Source: Methanothrix soehngenii GP6 (GTDB lineage Archaea; Halobacteriota; Methanosarcinia; Methanotrichales; Methanotrichaceae). Taken from it: a DNA stretch of 64,000 nt. Of the stretch, positions 8,981 to 18,205 are shown in pieces. Every line of letters starts with the position of its first letter. Position 1 is the first letter of the stretch. The DNA is taken from NCBI RefSeq assembly GCF_000204415.1, contig NC_015416.1, positions 2,232,001 to 2,296,000 on the forward strand, given 5' to 3'. The notes below the pieces were generated by a model. It did not search any database. It had not been told where the DNA came from and saw nothing but the letters and a program-made list of their open reading frames with translations. A program made the position numbers and the translations under genes.

Positions 8981-9133
8981 TCATCTCTCTAGACTGCTTC
9001 TTCGCCAATGTCTTCTCTTGGGGTGAGCGACTACCTTCCTCATGGTCTTGACTATGACCCAGGAGGGAACCCTACGATTCTGATTGAATGCTTTGGCAAG
9101 CCTGATCTTCTTGCCCTTTAATTTCTTGGACAA
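8981..9133 (-). CDS. rpl39e: Ribosomal protein L39e (TTG start)
   Basis: A 50-aa, highly basic 50S protein that lines the polypeptide exit tunnel. The minus-strand reading has the complete family core [20 protein letters not shown], then [19 protein letters not shown] and a TGA. There is no ATG. The TTG at 9133 follows a strong GGAGG site 7 nt upstream and gives M-S-K-K-L-K-G-K-K, as expected for this family. It overlaps the 3' end of the PP-loop gene by 62 bp in another frame and lies 2 bp before L31e. It is short and easily missed by automatic callers. Confidence 0.95.
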   Translation of the reverse strand: MSKKLKGKKIRLAKAFNQNRRVPSWVIVKTMRKVVAHPKRRHWRRSSLER

Positions 9134-9755
9134 ATCTCTTCCTCCGAATTACTCTCGTGTGCGTATGATTGGAGGGGAATATCCTGTCGACCTCCATCTG
9201 GCCATGCCTCTCTTTTAGCGCATATCTCAGGCCCACCTCAAAGTCTGAGGCAGGATGCTTCTCGGAGAGCTCCTCCTCGAAGTCCAAATAGCGCGAGGCC
9301 ATCGCCCGGATGGCCTTTCCACCCAGGCCCGCCAGAGGTCTCAAGTATTGCACATGCAACCGGTCTTCCAGGCTTCGGATGGCGCCGAAATCCATCTTCG
9401 GGGCGCGATCATCCCTTCTTGTACCGTCCGCCACAAATTCGCACTCTTTTGCTACTGTCTCTACTGCAATGGGATGAACATAATTGAGAGCATCATTGGG
9501 ATAGCCCGTGGACTGCAATATCTTCAGGGCTCTCTCCAGGACATCCGCATCGAATACCATTCTTCTCAGGGGATATCCCAGCTCTCTTGCTGCTTCTTTT
9601 GCTCTCATCCAGGAATCGTCGTGGCCAAAGCTGAAATTCACCAGCTCTATCTCCTCGAAGAATGGCTCGAGAAGGAGGGCCGTCAGACTGCTATCTTTTC
9701 CGCCGGAGAATAGGACTGCAACCTTCATGTATCGACCGATTCCGAGATTTTTCAT
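9072..9755 (-). CDS. PP-loop ATPase, adenine nucleotide alpha-hydrolase-like (DUF7411-type)
   Basis: The P-loop pyrophosphatase signature LFSGGKDSS stands near the N-terminus, as in ATP-using tRNA thiolases, asparagine and GMP synthetases. Later motifs include FSFGHDDSW and [11 protein letters not shown]. Such enzymes activate a substrate by adenylation; this family sits between PDCD5 and L39e in many archaea, hinting at a translation-linked role, but the substrate is unknown. The start overlaps the PDCD5 stop (ATGA). An internal ATG at 9728 is possible. The C-terminal 20 residues are encoded over the L39e start. Confidence 0.85.
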   Translation of the reverse strand: MKNLGIGRYMKVAVLFSGGKDSSLTALLLEPFFEEIELVNFSFGHDDSWMRAKEAARELGYPLRRMVFDADVLERALKILQSTGYPNDALNYVHPIAVETVAKECEFVADGTRRDDRAPKMDFGAIRSLEDRLHVQYLRPLAGLGGKAIRAMASRYLDFEEELSEKHPASDFEVGLRYALKERHGQMEVDRIFPSNHTHTRVIRRKRFVQEIKGQEDQACQSIQSES

Positions 9756-10093
9756 CTTCTTGTTATATTGATATCTCTCTTCTTGGGCTGGGCCTGGGTG
9801 AGTATCGCCTTGAGTTGCTCGTCAGTGATCGGGCCTCTCAGCCTGCCGCTTTGTGCAAGCATGATGAGCTGGGCCTCGATCTGGGAGACGAACTCAGGCC
9901 GGGTCATGCGAATGGCATTCATCCTTTCGCGAGCCTCAGGTGTGAGGATGGTCCGCATTATGGCCGCCTTTTTGGCTTCCATCTCCTGCTGGGCCTGCTC
10001 CTGCTGAACAGCAGCCATTTGCGAATCCGCCTGCTGCCTTTGGATCTGCTCCAGCCTCTTTCGTCTCAGTTCTGCAAGCTCATCATCAGCCAT
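9752..10093 (-). CDS. DNA-binding protein, PDCD5/TFAR19 family
   Basis: A 113-aa basic helical-bundle protein of the PDCD5 family, conserved in archaea and eukaryotes and known to bind DNA. A Gln/Arg-rich N-terminal helix ([14 protein letters not shown]) precedes the core [19 protein letters not shown] and the tail with [20 protein letters not shown]. It follows S19e by 14 bp and overlaps the PP-loop gene by 4 bp. Confidence 0.95.
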   Translation of the reverse strand: MADDELAELRRKRLEQIQRQQADSQMAAVQQEQAQQEMEAKKAAIMRTILTPEARERMNAIRMTRPEFVSQIEAQLIMLAQSGRLRGPITDEQLKAILTQAQPKKRDINITRR

Positions 10094-10107
10094 TGTTTGA
10101 TTCCTCC

Positions 10108-10575
10108 TTATGCTGTCGATTCTGCGGCTGGTTCGGATGCGGGTGCAATTGAAGCCTCTTTTTGGCTGGCCACCTTATGGGCTATGCCGTCGAGGAATGC
10201 CTGGCCCTCTGGGGTCATCTGGCGTCCCTTCTTCAGCTTCCTAACTAGGCCTGCCTTCTCCAGCTGCTGCAGGGATTCTCTTACCACCGAACCGCTGCCC
10301 TTGGCGAAGGTTCCAGTGGCCACTCCCTTGCGCTTCTTTCCGCCGTAGAAGGTTCTGAGCCGGGATACTCCCACCGGCCCATCGATATATATTCTGCGCA
10401 GAATGGATGCCGACCTCACAAACCACCAATCTGGATTGGTGGGTGGCATCTCCCTATTTACCCCAGTCTTGGCAAATTCAGCCCAAACAGGTGGCTGGAC
10501 CTTGCCCGCTGCCTTCAGCTCTAAAGCTGTGGCGGCTATCAAGTCATGGGGAGGTACGTCGTAAACAGTTGTCAA
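10108..10575 (-). CDS. rps19e: Ribosomal protein S19e
   Basis: A 30S protein required in archaea and eukaryotes for small-subunit maturation. The winged-helix-like fold is marked by [35 protein letters not shown] and [20 protein letters not shown]. It is first in the operon running to ftsY. The 155-aa length is normal, with a short Ala/Glu tail. A TATA box lies about 60 bp upstream. Confidence 0.97.
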   Translation of the reverse strand: MTTVYDVPPHDLIAATALELKAAGKVQPPVWAEFAKTGVNREMPPTNPDWWFVRSASILRRIYIDGPVGVSRLRTFYGGKKRKGVATGTFAKGSGSVVRESLQQLEKAGLVRKLKKGRQMTPEGQAFLDGIAHKVASQKEASIAPASEPAAESTA

Positions 10576-10630
10576 TTTTTCAATCCTCCGAGATGATAAG
10601 GAACAAACCAGAACCCTTACGCCAAAACAA

Positions 10631-10640
10631 GTATAAATGC
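10631..10640 (-). promoter_or_regulatory. TATA box of the S19e-to-FtsY operon
   Basis: GCATTTATAC on the minus strand, about 56-65 nt before the S19e start, is a plausible archaeal promoter giving a leader of roughly 30 nt. The rest of the 225-bp spacer to the P-type ATPase stop shows nothing further. Confidence 0.45.
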
Positions 10641-10800
10641 TTTTTCCGCACTATTCACTCTAGGCGCGATTCTCCAAGAGGGCAATTATCCCCATTCCCG
10701 TAGAAGCACAGGCTGCAATCCAAGAGAATGGGATGTTTGAGCCTGAGGAGAATTCAAGCCCACCCGGATTTCCCTTTCTGATCTTTCAGCTTATTATCAT

Positions 10801-13533
10801 CTAGATCCGTATAAGACTCTTCCCTTTTATCAGCTTCCTCAGTTCGTCGGCGATGAATACCGTGCTTGAGACGGCGAAGATGATGGCCCAATCATACAGC
10901 GAGAGGGCCACCGTTCCCAGAGCCATCTGGAAGAATGGCAGGGTCGTCGCCATCAGCTGCAGGGCTATCGATGCAACTATTGCCCCGATCAAGTATTTGT
11001 TGCTGAAAAGGCCGATCTTGAAGACGGACTTGTCTTCAGACCGGCAGTTGAGGGCATTGAAGATCTGGAACATGGCCAGGGTGGTGAAGCCCAGGGTCTG
11101 AGCGCGGTGTATATCTCCACCGTTAAGCTCCCTGGTAAACACCAGGAGGGTGCCCGCAGCCATAAAGGCGGCAACGAAGAGCACATTCTTAACTATATCC
11201 ATGTTGATTATATTCTCCTTGGGGTTTCTGGGCGGCTGGTCCATCACATCCTCTTCTTTAGGCTCCATGGCCAAATTCACCACTAAGAGCCCGTCGGTAA
11301 CCAGGTTAACCCATAGGATCTGCACCGGGGTGAAGATCAGCACATTTATGGCCATGAAGACCAGGGCCACCAGGATGGTGAGGATCTCACCAGCATTGGT
11401 GCTGATGAGATACTTCACTGTCTTTCGGATATTCTCGAAGATTACCCGGCCCTCCTCCACTGCGTTCACTATGCTCTGGAAGTTATCGTCCGTCAGGATC
11501 ATGTCCGCCGTCTCTTTGGTGACATCGGTTCCAGTTATCCCCATGGCGATGCCGATCTCTGCCGCCTTGAGGGCAGGAGCATCGTTGACCCCGTCTCCGG
11601 TCATGGCTACGATATGCCCCTTCCTCTGCAGGGATTGGACTATGCGGTGCTTATGTTTGGGTGATACCCGGGCGAAGACGGAGGTATCCTGAATCAGACC
11701 GTCCAGCTCCTCATCGCTCAGATCATCCAAATCCGAGCCGGTGAGGACCTTCGACCCTTCCTCATAGATCCCAATATCCCTGGCTATGGCCTGTGCGGTA
11801 ATCTTATGATCCCCGGTGGCCATGGTCACCTTGATCCCCGCCCTCTTGCACAGATGAACCGATCTTATGGCCTCCGGCCGGGGCGGATCGATCATTCCGG
11901 AAAAGCCGGTGAATATCAGGTTAGCTGGACCCTTATTCTTGAATTCATCCACCTCTTCCGGCTTAATGGTGACATAGGCCAGGGCCAAAACGCGCAGAGC
12001 CTCTGCTGCCATCTGCGAACTGGCCTTCAAGAACTCTTCCTTTCTCTTCTGGTCAAGCTCCTTTACCTCTCCCCTATCCAGGACATATGAGCACATGTCC
12101 AGGATGGTCTCCGGCGCTCCTTTGAGCAATGCCAGCAGCTCAGCAGAGCCGGTGCGGTGGAAGGTTGACATGTATCGGTTCTTGGGATCAAAGGGGATCT
12201 CATCGACCCGGGGATGGCTTTCCTCCAGCTCGCTCTTATCCAGGCCCGCTTTTGCCGCTGCCACTAACAGGGCGCCCTCAGTCGGGTCGCCCAGGATCTC
12301 CCATCGATCCTCTTCTTCCTTATGGCTCTTGAGGGAGGCATCATTGCAGAGGGAGGCGATCTTCAGGAACATGCTCAGGCTTTTATCCTCTGAGGCTTTT
12401 AGCGGCACTCCGTCCAGCTCAAAATCGCCCTTCGGCTGAAATCCGACCCCCGATACATCGACTATCCTGCCCGCCAGGAAGAGCTTCTGGACCGTCATCT
12501 GGTTGGTGGTCAGGGTACCGGTTTTGTCAGTGCAGACCGCAGTTATCGATCCCAGCGTCTCCACTGCATCCAGCTTGCGGATGATGGCATGCCGGCTGGC
12601 CATGCGGCTGACACCCACAGCCAAAGCAACGGTTATGGCCGCAGGAAGGCCCTCGGGGATGGCCGAGACCGCCATGGCCAGGGTGAAGAGAAAGAGCTCA
12701 ATCAGCTCAAATCCGCGCCAAAAGCCCACTACCAGGGTCAGGCTGCTGGCGACCAGAGCCAGGATCATCAGCTTCTTGGATAGGTCCAGGGTGCGCCTCT
12801 TGAGAGGAGTCTTTGCCTTTTCCGTTCTGGCTATCTGGTGGGCGATCTTGCCCATCTCGGTATCCATTCCGGTGGCAAAGACCACCGCTTTGCACCTTCC
12901 CTGTGTGACCACAGTTCCCGCAAAGATGATATTGTCCATCTCTGCAGTGATCAGATCCTCCTGCAGTGCTTCCGCCATCTTTCTCGCCGGTACCGATTCA
13001 CCGGTAAGCATGGATTCGTCCAGCTCCAAGTTCGCCTGCTCTATGATCCTGGAGTCTGCCGGGACCTTTGCCCCCGCTTCTACCAGAATTATATCCCCAA
13101 CCACTACCTCCTGGGATTTGATGCGCATCTCCTGGCAGGTTCCCGTCTCCGGGCAATCCCTCAAGACCCGGGCTTCGGCTGATGCCTGGGATCTGAGGGC
13201 CAAGATGGCCTCTTCCGCGCTGTATTCTTTAAAAAACCCAAGCAATGTGTTGATGAGAATTACCGCAAGTATCACTGCAGCATCTATGAATTTGTCAGCC
13301 ATGAAGGAGATGACCGCCGCCAGGCCGAGCACGGCAATGAGAGGATTTTTAACCTGCTCGATGAGAATATCTAGCTTGCTCAGCTTCTCGCCTTCCTCCA
13401 GCTCATTGGGGCCAAAGGCCTTGTAGCGTCTGGCTGCCTCTTCTGTACTCAAGCCTCGGGTGGTGCTATCCAATTTTTGCAGAACCCGGTCAGCACTTAA
13501 TGCATGCCAGTTATTATTAGCATCAGACGCCAT
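10801..13533 (-). CDS. P-type cation-transporting ATPase (Ca2+/SERCA-like, P2)
   Basis: ATP-driven membrane cation pump with the full P2-type layout. There is an N-terminal cation-ATPase domain, an actuator with TGES, the phosphorylated Asp in CTDKTGTLTTNQM, the nucleotide-binding KGAPE, the hinge MTGDGVNDAPALK, and ten membrane helices with a C-terminal four-helix block. The M4 motif AVSAIPEGLPAAITVALA carries the PEGLP signature of Ca2+/Na+/H+-type pumps. Ca2+ is most likely, but Na+ or H+ cannot be ruled out. I used the ATG at 13533, which has AAGGAG 8 nt upstream; a GTG at 13542 is also open. Length is 910 aa. Confidence 0.9.
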   Translation of the reverse strand: MASDANNNWHALSADRVLQKLDSTTRGLSTEEAARRYKAFGPNELEEGEKLSKLDILIEQVKNPLIAVLGLAAVISFMADKFIDAAVILAVILINTLLGFFKEYSAEEAILALRSQASAEARVLRDCPETGTCQEMRIKSQEVVVGDIILVEAGAKVPADSRIIEQANLELDESMLTGESVPARKMAEALQEDLITAEMDNIIFAGTVVTQGRCKAVVFATGMDTEMGKIAHQIARTEKAKTPLKRRTLDLSKKLMILALVASSLTLVVGFWRGFELIELFLFTLAMAVSAIPEGLPAAITVALAVGVSRMASRHAIIRKLDAVETLGSITAVCTDKTGTLTTNQMTVQKLFLAGRIVDVSGVGFQPKGDFELDGVPLKASEDKSLSMFLKIASLCNDASLKSHKEEEDRWEILGDPTEGALLVAAAKAGLDKSELEESHPRVDEIPFDPKNRYMSTFHRTGSAELLALLKGAPETILDMCSYVLDRGEVKELDQKRKEEFLKASSQMAAEALRVLALAYVTIKPEEVDEFKNKGPANLIFTGFSGMIDPPRPEAIRSVHLCKRAGIKVTMATGDHKITAQAIARDIGIYEEGSKVLTGSDLDDLSDEELDGLIQDTSVFARVSPKHKHRIVQSLQRKGHIVAMTGDGVNDAPALKAAEIGIAMGITGTDVTKETADMILTDDNFQSIVNAVEEGRVIFENIRKTVKYLISTNAGEILTILVALVFMAINVLIFTPVQILWVNLVTDGLLVVNLAMEPKEEDVMDQPPRNPKENIINMDIVKNVLFVAAFMAAGTLLVFTRELNGGDIHRAQTLGFTTLAMFQIFNALNCRSEDKSVFKIGLFSNKYLIGAIVASIALQLMATTLPFFQMALGTVALSLYDWAIIFAVSSTVFIADELRKLIKGKSLIRI

Positions 13534-13679
13534 CGCATCCACTCCTTATAAATAAAAATACATCTTTTAATTATTTGCTCCTCAAGATATAGGCATTCTC
13601 AGATATATGCATTAAAAGGGATAATTCATTAAAACCTTTTCTATGTGATCATAAAGCTTTTGTTCTGGGAAATCGTTCA

Positions 13680-13687
13680 GGAATCGT
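13680..13687. repeat. 8-bp target-site duplication, left copy (IS256)
   Basis: GGAATCGT directly abuts the left inverted repeat. An identical copy abuts the right inverted repeat at 15022-15029. Eight-base duplications are normal for IS256-family insertion. Confidence 0.85.
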
Positions 13688-13716
13688 GGTAGCGTATCAT
13701 TTTTGCTGTAAAATTT
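13688..13716 (+). repeat. IS256 left terminal inverted repeat
   Basis: Matches the right end at roughly 22 of 28 positions, with perfect agreement at the outer GGTAGCGT and the inner TGCTGTAA blocks. Confidence 0.8.
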
Positions 13717-13841
13717 GCAGAAATATCAGTAACAAGAACTGACTTGCTCTTCACGAGATAACAGCAAGTTATTTCTTCATGAGATATTATAATTGGCCCT
13801 GTATCCCCAAGTCGTCGAAACTTTGGGAGGGACACAGAGCC

Positions 13842-14966
13842 ATGAATATATCCGACATAGCAGATGATTATCTTATCGATCGAAAAGAGGGCATGAAGAA
13901 GCTGACCGCGGGTTTTCTGAATGAGGTAATGCAGCTTGAGGCTGAAAATCAAATCCAGGCCCGTCCCTATGAACGGACTGGCAAGAGACGAGCACACCGC
14001 AACGGAACGAGATCGCGAAAACTAAAGACCATCTACGGCGAGATAGAGCTTGATAAACCTCAAATCCGAGAATTCCCATTCGAAACCGCAGTATTCGAGA
14101 GATTTTCTCGTGTGGAAGACTCATTAAGAGTTGCTGTAGCAGAATCTTATTTTGAGGGAGTATCAACCAGAAAAGTCGAGAAAGTATTCTCGAAGTTTGG
14201 ATTAAAGAACATATCTGCATCTGAAGTCTCAAGAATTGCTAAAAAGCTGGATAAATTGGTCAAAGATTTCTTGAACAGGCCCATCGAAGGATCAATCCCC
14301 TACATATTCGTGGATGCAAGCTACTTCAAGGTCCGAACAGATGGCAGATACGTAAATAAGGCATTGCTCGTTGTCGTTGCCATTCATGATGATGGATATC
14401 GCGAGATCCTCAGTGCCACGGTGGATGATAGCGAAGATGAATCCTGTTGGGAAAACTGTTTTGAAAGCTTGAAGGCTCGAGGACTTAAAGGAGTCAAATT
14501 GGTGATATCTGATGCGCATAAAGGGATACAAGCAGCCGTCCAGAAGTCATTTCTTGGAGCATCTTGGCAAATGTGTAATGTTCACTTTATGCGTGCTGTG
14601 CTCAAGAACATACCTAAGAAAGAGAAAAAGGAGGTCGCCTACATGCTGAAGGATGCTATTGAAGATGAGTTCAAGATGCAGGAGCTGGCTGTCATTCTTG
14701 ATGATAAAGGATTCAAAAAGTCGGCGGATACGATTGATAGCTTCCGATTTGACCTTTGGAACTATAAATCGTTTCCCAGATCGCACTGGAAAAGGATCCG
14801 AACAACTAACGTCCTGGAGAGAATCAACAAGGAGCTGAAACGAAGAAGTCGTGTGGCTGGAGCCTATTCAAATGATCAGTCGCTTCTGAGGGTGGCGGTT
14901 TGCATCATGATGGACATTAACGAGGATTGGATAACAGGTAAAAGGTATTTATCATTGGAAGAGTAG
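13842..14966 (+). CDS. IS256-family transposase (mutator type)
   Basis: DDE transposase of the MULE/IS256 group, 374 aa. Expected blocks are visible: the first catalytic Asp in YIFVDASYFKVR, the second in KLVISDAHKGIQAA, the CNVHFMRAVLKNIPKK block, and the catalytic Glu region RTTNVLERINKELKRRSRV near the C-terminus. I chose the ATG at 13842, which follows GGGAGGG by about 10 nt; a longer reading to 13779 adds an atypical N-terminus. The reading frame has no interruption, so the element may be active. Confidence 0.95.
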   Translation: MNISDIADDYLIDRKEGMKKLTAGFLNEVMQLEAENQIQARPYERTGKRRAHRNGTRSRKLKTIYGEIELDKPQIREFPFETAVFERFSRVEDSLRVAVAESYFEGVSTRKVEKVFSKFGLKNISASEVSRIAKKLDKLVKDFLNRPIEGSIPYIFVDASYFKVRTDGRYVNKALLVVVAIHDDGYREILSATVDDSEDESCWENCFESLKARGLKGVKLVISDAHKGIQAAVQKSFLGASWQMCNVHFMRAVLKNIPKKEKKEVAYMLKDAIEDEFKMQELAVILDDKGFKKSADTIDSFRFDLWNYKSFPRSHWKRIRTTNVLERINKELKRRSRVAGAYSNDQSLLRVAVCIMMDINEDWITGKRYLSLEE

Positions 14967-14992
14967 AGTGGAATCAGGATACAGGGCCACTG

Positions 14993-15021
14993 TGAAATTA
15001 CAGCAGATATGGCACGCTACC
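14993..15021 (-). repeat. IS256 right terminal inverted repeat
   Basis: Reverse complement of the left end with a few mismatches, ending at CGCTACC and followed at once by the second GGAATCGT duplication (15022-15029). Confidence 0.8.
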
Positions 15022-15122
15022 GGAATCGTGGAATTGATACCGAGAAGAAAATCAAGAGATGAGCATCTGAATCGAAGAATGGAATTATCGTCTTTTCCAT
15101 GCTCTAGAGAAATGAGAGCTGT

Positions 15123-16808
15123 ATGATTTGGGATCTGCTTATTGCCGTTGTTCCGGCTGTGATTCTATTTCTTTACGGCATTGAGAACTTCTCCGAAGAG
15201 GTCCGGCATGCGGCCGGCGAACGCTTCCGCACGATTCTGCAAAATGCGACGAAGACCTCCTTGCGTGGCGCTCTCGCCGGGGCTGCGGTCACCGCTCTGG
15301 TCCAATCCAGCACTGCCACCACCATCATCGCCGTGGGCCTAGTGAACGCGGGAGCGATCTCCTTTCTGGCCTCCCTGGGCCTTGTCATCGGTGCCAATGT
15401 GGGCACAACCCTGACCGCGCAACTGGTCGCCTTCAAGCTGACCGCATTTGCCCCGTTGATCGTCATCGCCGGATTTATGCTGAGCCTGATTCGCACCCCT
15501 TATAGAGCCTATGGAAAGCCAGTATTCTACTTCGGCCTGGTGTTCTATAGCCTCAACCTGATCTCATCCATAGTTGCTCCCCTGCAGGATGATCCTGAGG
15601 TCCTCTCCCTGCTCTCCATGACGGACGATATCCTGATAGCAATTATCATTGGCTTTATCATCACCAATCTATTCCAATCCAGCTCGGTTACCACTGGGCT
15701 GATTGTGGTCATGGCCCAAAGCGGCTTGATCAATGCATCTCAGGCCCTGCCAATTCTGCTGGGAGCCAATATTGGCACTTCAACCACCGGACTGGTCGTA
15801 TCCCTGAACATGAACACCGCTGCCAAGCGCACCGCCACTGCCCAGTTTCTCTTCAATTTCCTTGGAGTTCTGCTCTTTTTGCCCTTCATAGACAACTTCT
15901 CCCTGCTCATCGAGGACCTGGGAGGCACAGCTGCTCAACAGGTTGCCAATGCCCATCTCATATTCAATTCCACCTGTGCAGTCATCTTCCTGCTGGCCAT
16001 TAAGCCCTTCAGCAGACTGATCATGCACATACTGCCCCAAAAGGATGGGGAGATAGTCTTCGTCACCGAGCACGTCACCTCCAGACTGCCGGACGACATC
16101 CCTATTGCGGCATCATTAGTGGAAAGAGAGATCGTGCATATGCTCAGCATCTGCAAGGATATCTTCGATAACACTCTAGAGGTCGCTGAGGGCAACACCG
16201 ATATGTGCTCGAGAATTGCCCATTTGCGGGACTACATCGATTATCTGCGCACTCAGATCATGTCTGCTGTTATTAATCTGACCAATCGTGACATCTCAGT
16301 GGAAGATGCGGCTCATGTTGCCATTCTGGCAAGGGTTACCGATCTATCCGCTCTGATGGCCCATCAGATGACCTCCATGGCCAGGAGCTTCGAGCAGATG
16401 AACGAGAAGAAGATCACGCTCTCTCCTGAATCTCTCCGAGGAATCGAGGAGATGGCGGCCCTCTGCCGAGAGAATACCGAGCAGCTCATAGGCGTATTTC
16501 CCGAGATGCCGGAATATATCGACAAAGAGATGCGCTCCAATGACGAGCTGCTCCGCCAGGTGCTCAACTGGCACTATAAAACATATCTTATCCAACTGGT
16601 AGCAAAGAGCTCTTCTGGCGGCATATTCTCAGATATCCTCTTCTCCTTCGAGAGGATAGGATCAATCATAAGAGAGCTTAGGAAAACCTCAAAGACAATG
16701 GGAATTCCTGCCTCTGCCGTCCATATGCCTGATCTGATCGATCCCAATAATGAGAACGGCAGTGAAGTCAGCGCTGAAGAGAGCGGCTCGGAGCATCAGC
16801 TTACTTAA
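15123..16808 (+). CDS. Na/phosphate cotransporter family protein with PhoU-like domain
   Basis: Membrane protein of the NptA/YjbB (PNaS) family. Two inverted Na/Pi repeats carry the signature QSSTATT (residues ~60-66) and QSSSVTTG (~180-187), each after a GAAVTALV- or FIITNLF-like helix. The C-terminal ~220 residues are cytosolic helices of PhoU type. The family imports or exports phosphate with Na+; direction is not known here. Length is 561 aa. The stop codon overlaps that of the convergent SNF transporter by 4 bp. It lies 93 bp beyond the IS256 right duplication, so the insertion may have altered its promoter. Confidence 0.9.
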   Translation: MIWDLLIAVVPAVILFLYGIENFSEEVRHAAGERFRTILQNATKTSLRGALAGAAVTALVQSSTATTIIAVGLVNAGAISFLASLGLVIGANVGTTLTAQLVAFKLTAFAPLIVIAGFMLSLIRTPYRAYGKPVFYFGLVFYSLNLISSIVAPLQDDPEVLSLLSMTDDILIAIIIGFIITNLFQSSSVTTGLIVVMAQSGLINASQALPILLGANIGTSTTGLVVSLNMNTAAKRTATAQFLFNFLGVLLFLPFIDNFSLLIEDLGGTAAQQVANAHLIFNSTCAVIFLLAIKPFSRLIMHILPQKDGEIVFVTEHVTSRLPDDIPIAASLVEREIVHMLSICKDIFDNTLEVAEGNTDMCSRIAHLRDYIDYLRTQIMSAVINLTNRDISVEDAAHVAILARVTDLSALMAHQMTSMARSFEQMNEKKITLSPESLRGIEEMAALCRENTEQLIGVFPEMPEYIDKEMRSNDELLRQVLNWHYKTYLIQLVAKSSSGGIFSDILFSFERIGSIIRELRKTSKTMGIPASAVHMPDLIDPNNENGSEVSAEESGSEHQLT

Positions 16809-18091
16809 AGCTCCATTATCATTGCCGCGGTTATCAGCAGCAAGGCAGCTGGTATCACATACTTTGTGAGGATGCTAAGAGTTCTGAGCCATCTCTCCGA
16901 GAGATGTACCTGGCCGGCCAATACATCATCATCTATCAGCCATCGGAAGGTTATCGCCACCAGAAGTGCGGCAATGGGAAGTCCAATTGTCCCCACGCTT
17001 ACATCCATCAGATCCAGGATCCTTGATCCAAAAAATCTCAGATCCAGGGAGCTGTAGCTCAGAGCGGAGGGGGTACCTAGGGCTACGAGGAGGATCATCA
17101 GAAGGATGCTCGCTCTCTTTCTGCTCGATTTGGTTTGGCCCATGATGGCAGCCACATTCATCTCCATCATGGATATCGACGAGGTGAGGGCGGCGGAGAA
17201 CAGGAGAGCAAAGAAGGCCACGGAGAATATTTGGCCGTAAGGCATCAGCTCAAATGCTCTGGGCAAGGTGGTGAAGGCAAGCTCTGCACCTGCGGCAGGC
17301 TCCAGGCCGAAGGTGAAGACCAAAGAGAAGATGGCTATCCCCGCCAGCATAGCGGCCAGAAGATCGGAGAAGGTGATGATCAATGCTGACTGTGGTATAT
17401 CCATATCGTCCTCCAGGTGGGCGCCATAGGTGATGAGAATGCCCATGCCCACTGACAGGGAGAAGAATGCCTGGCCAATAGCCGCGCTCCATACATCAGG
17501 ACGGCGGAGCATGGAATAATCCGGCTGGATAAAAAAGTCCATGCCGGGATGAAATCCGGGGAGGCTGACGCAGAACAGGACCAAAGCCACTAAAATGAGA
17601 AATGCGAACGGGATCATGATCGATACGATCCTCTCAATTCCCATGTTCACCCCCAGGCTCACAATCAATCCCGTCGCCAGCACTGAGATCAAGAAATATG
17701 CTAATGGCTCTAGCGATGAGGTGAAGGAGGAGAAGGTGACTGTAGAGCCCAGAAGAGAGAAGAGCAGATATGCCAGGGTCCAGCCCATTATGACCAGGTA
17801 GTAGCTCAGGATTAAGAGGACGATCAGGCAGATCAGCCAGCCGACGATCTCAAACCGTTTTCCGGCCCGGCCAAAGGAGGCGACCAGATTTCTCCTCCAG
17901 TGCCTTCCCACCGCCATCTCCAGGATCATGAGGGGGACAGCGAGGCAGACTACCGCCAAAAAATAAGGAATTAGATAGGCTCCGCCTCCATTCTGTCCCA
18001 CAACCATTGGGAAGCGCCAGATATTGCCTATGCCCACCGCCGAGCCTATGGCGGCCAGGACGAAGACCAGGCGAGAAGACCATCTCTCCAA
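16805..18091 (-). CDS. Sodium-dependent transporter, SNF family (NSS)
   Basis: LeuT-fold Na+-coupled symporter of the neurotransmitter:sodium symporter family. The N-terminal signature GSAVGIGNIWRFPMVVGQNGGGAYLIPYF forms the TM1 Na+/substrate site. About 11 hydrophobic helices follow in 428 aa, resembling the shorter 11-TM bacterial MhsT/Tyt1 type. Amino acids are the likely substrates, but which ones cannot be told. Its end overlaps the Na/Pi gene end. The ~115 bp up to the Usp gene hold only its promoter. Confidence 0.93.
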   Translation of the reverse strand: MERWSSRLVFVLAAIGSAVGIGNIWRFPMVVGQNGGGAYLIPYFLAVVCLAVPLMILEMAVGRHWRRNLVASFGRAGKRFEIVGWLICLIVLLILSYYLVIMGWTLAYLLFSLLGSTVTFSSFTSSLEPLAYFLISVLATGLIVSLGVNMGIERIVSIMIPFAFLILVALVLFCVSLPGFHPGMDFFIQPDYSMLRRPDVWSAAIGQAFFSLSVGMGILITYGAHLEDDMDIPQSALIITFSDLLAAMLAGIAIFSLVFTFGLEPAAGAELAFTTLPRAFELMPYGQIFSVAFFALLFSAALTSSISMMEMNVAAIMGQTKSSRKRASILLMILLVALGTPSALSYSSLDLRFFGSRILDLMDVSVGTIGLPIAALLVAITFRWLIDDDVLAGQVHLSERWLRTLSILTKYVIPAALLLITAAMIMEL

Positions 18092-18205
18092 CTCTTTAAC
18101 ACCTCTTCTTTCCGCTCAAAAACGGGTGGATCGGGTTGGTTCAATTAAGGATCGAACTGAAAACCGGCAGCCAGCAAAAAGAAGGCGATTCCAGAAAAAT
18201 TGAAA

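Larger units (their letters stand above)
13688..15021 (+). mobile_element. IS256-family insertion sequence, complete, 1334 bp
   Basis: One transposase gene is framed by imperfect terminal inverted repeats of about 28 bp. The left end begins GGTAGCGTATCATTTTTGCT (13688 on). The right end, read inward on the other strand, begins GGTAGCGTGCCATATCTGCT (15021 back), then both continue GTAA. Flanking 8-bp direct repeats (13680-13687 and 15022-15029) are identical. Intact ends, an intact duplication and an open transposase suggest a fairly recent insertion between the P-type ATPase and the Na/Pi symporter genes. No passenger gene is present. Confidence 0.92.

Noticed and set aside
12503-13426. A 307-aa plus-strand frame
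   Set aside because: Lies antisense to the P-type ATPase; its Ser/Arg/Ala-rich translation has no motif.
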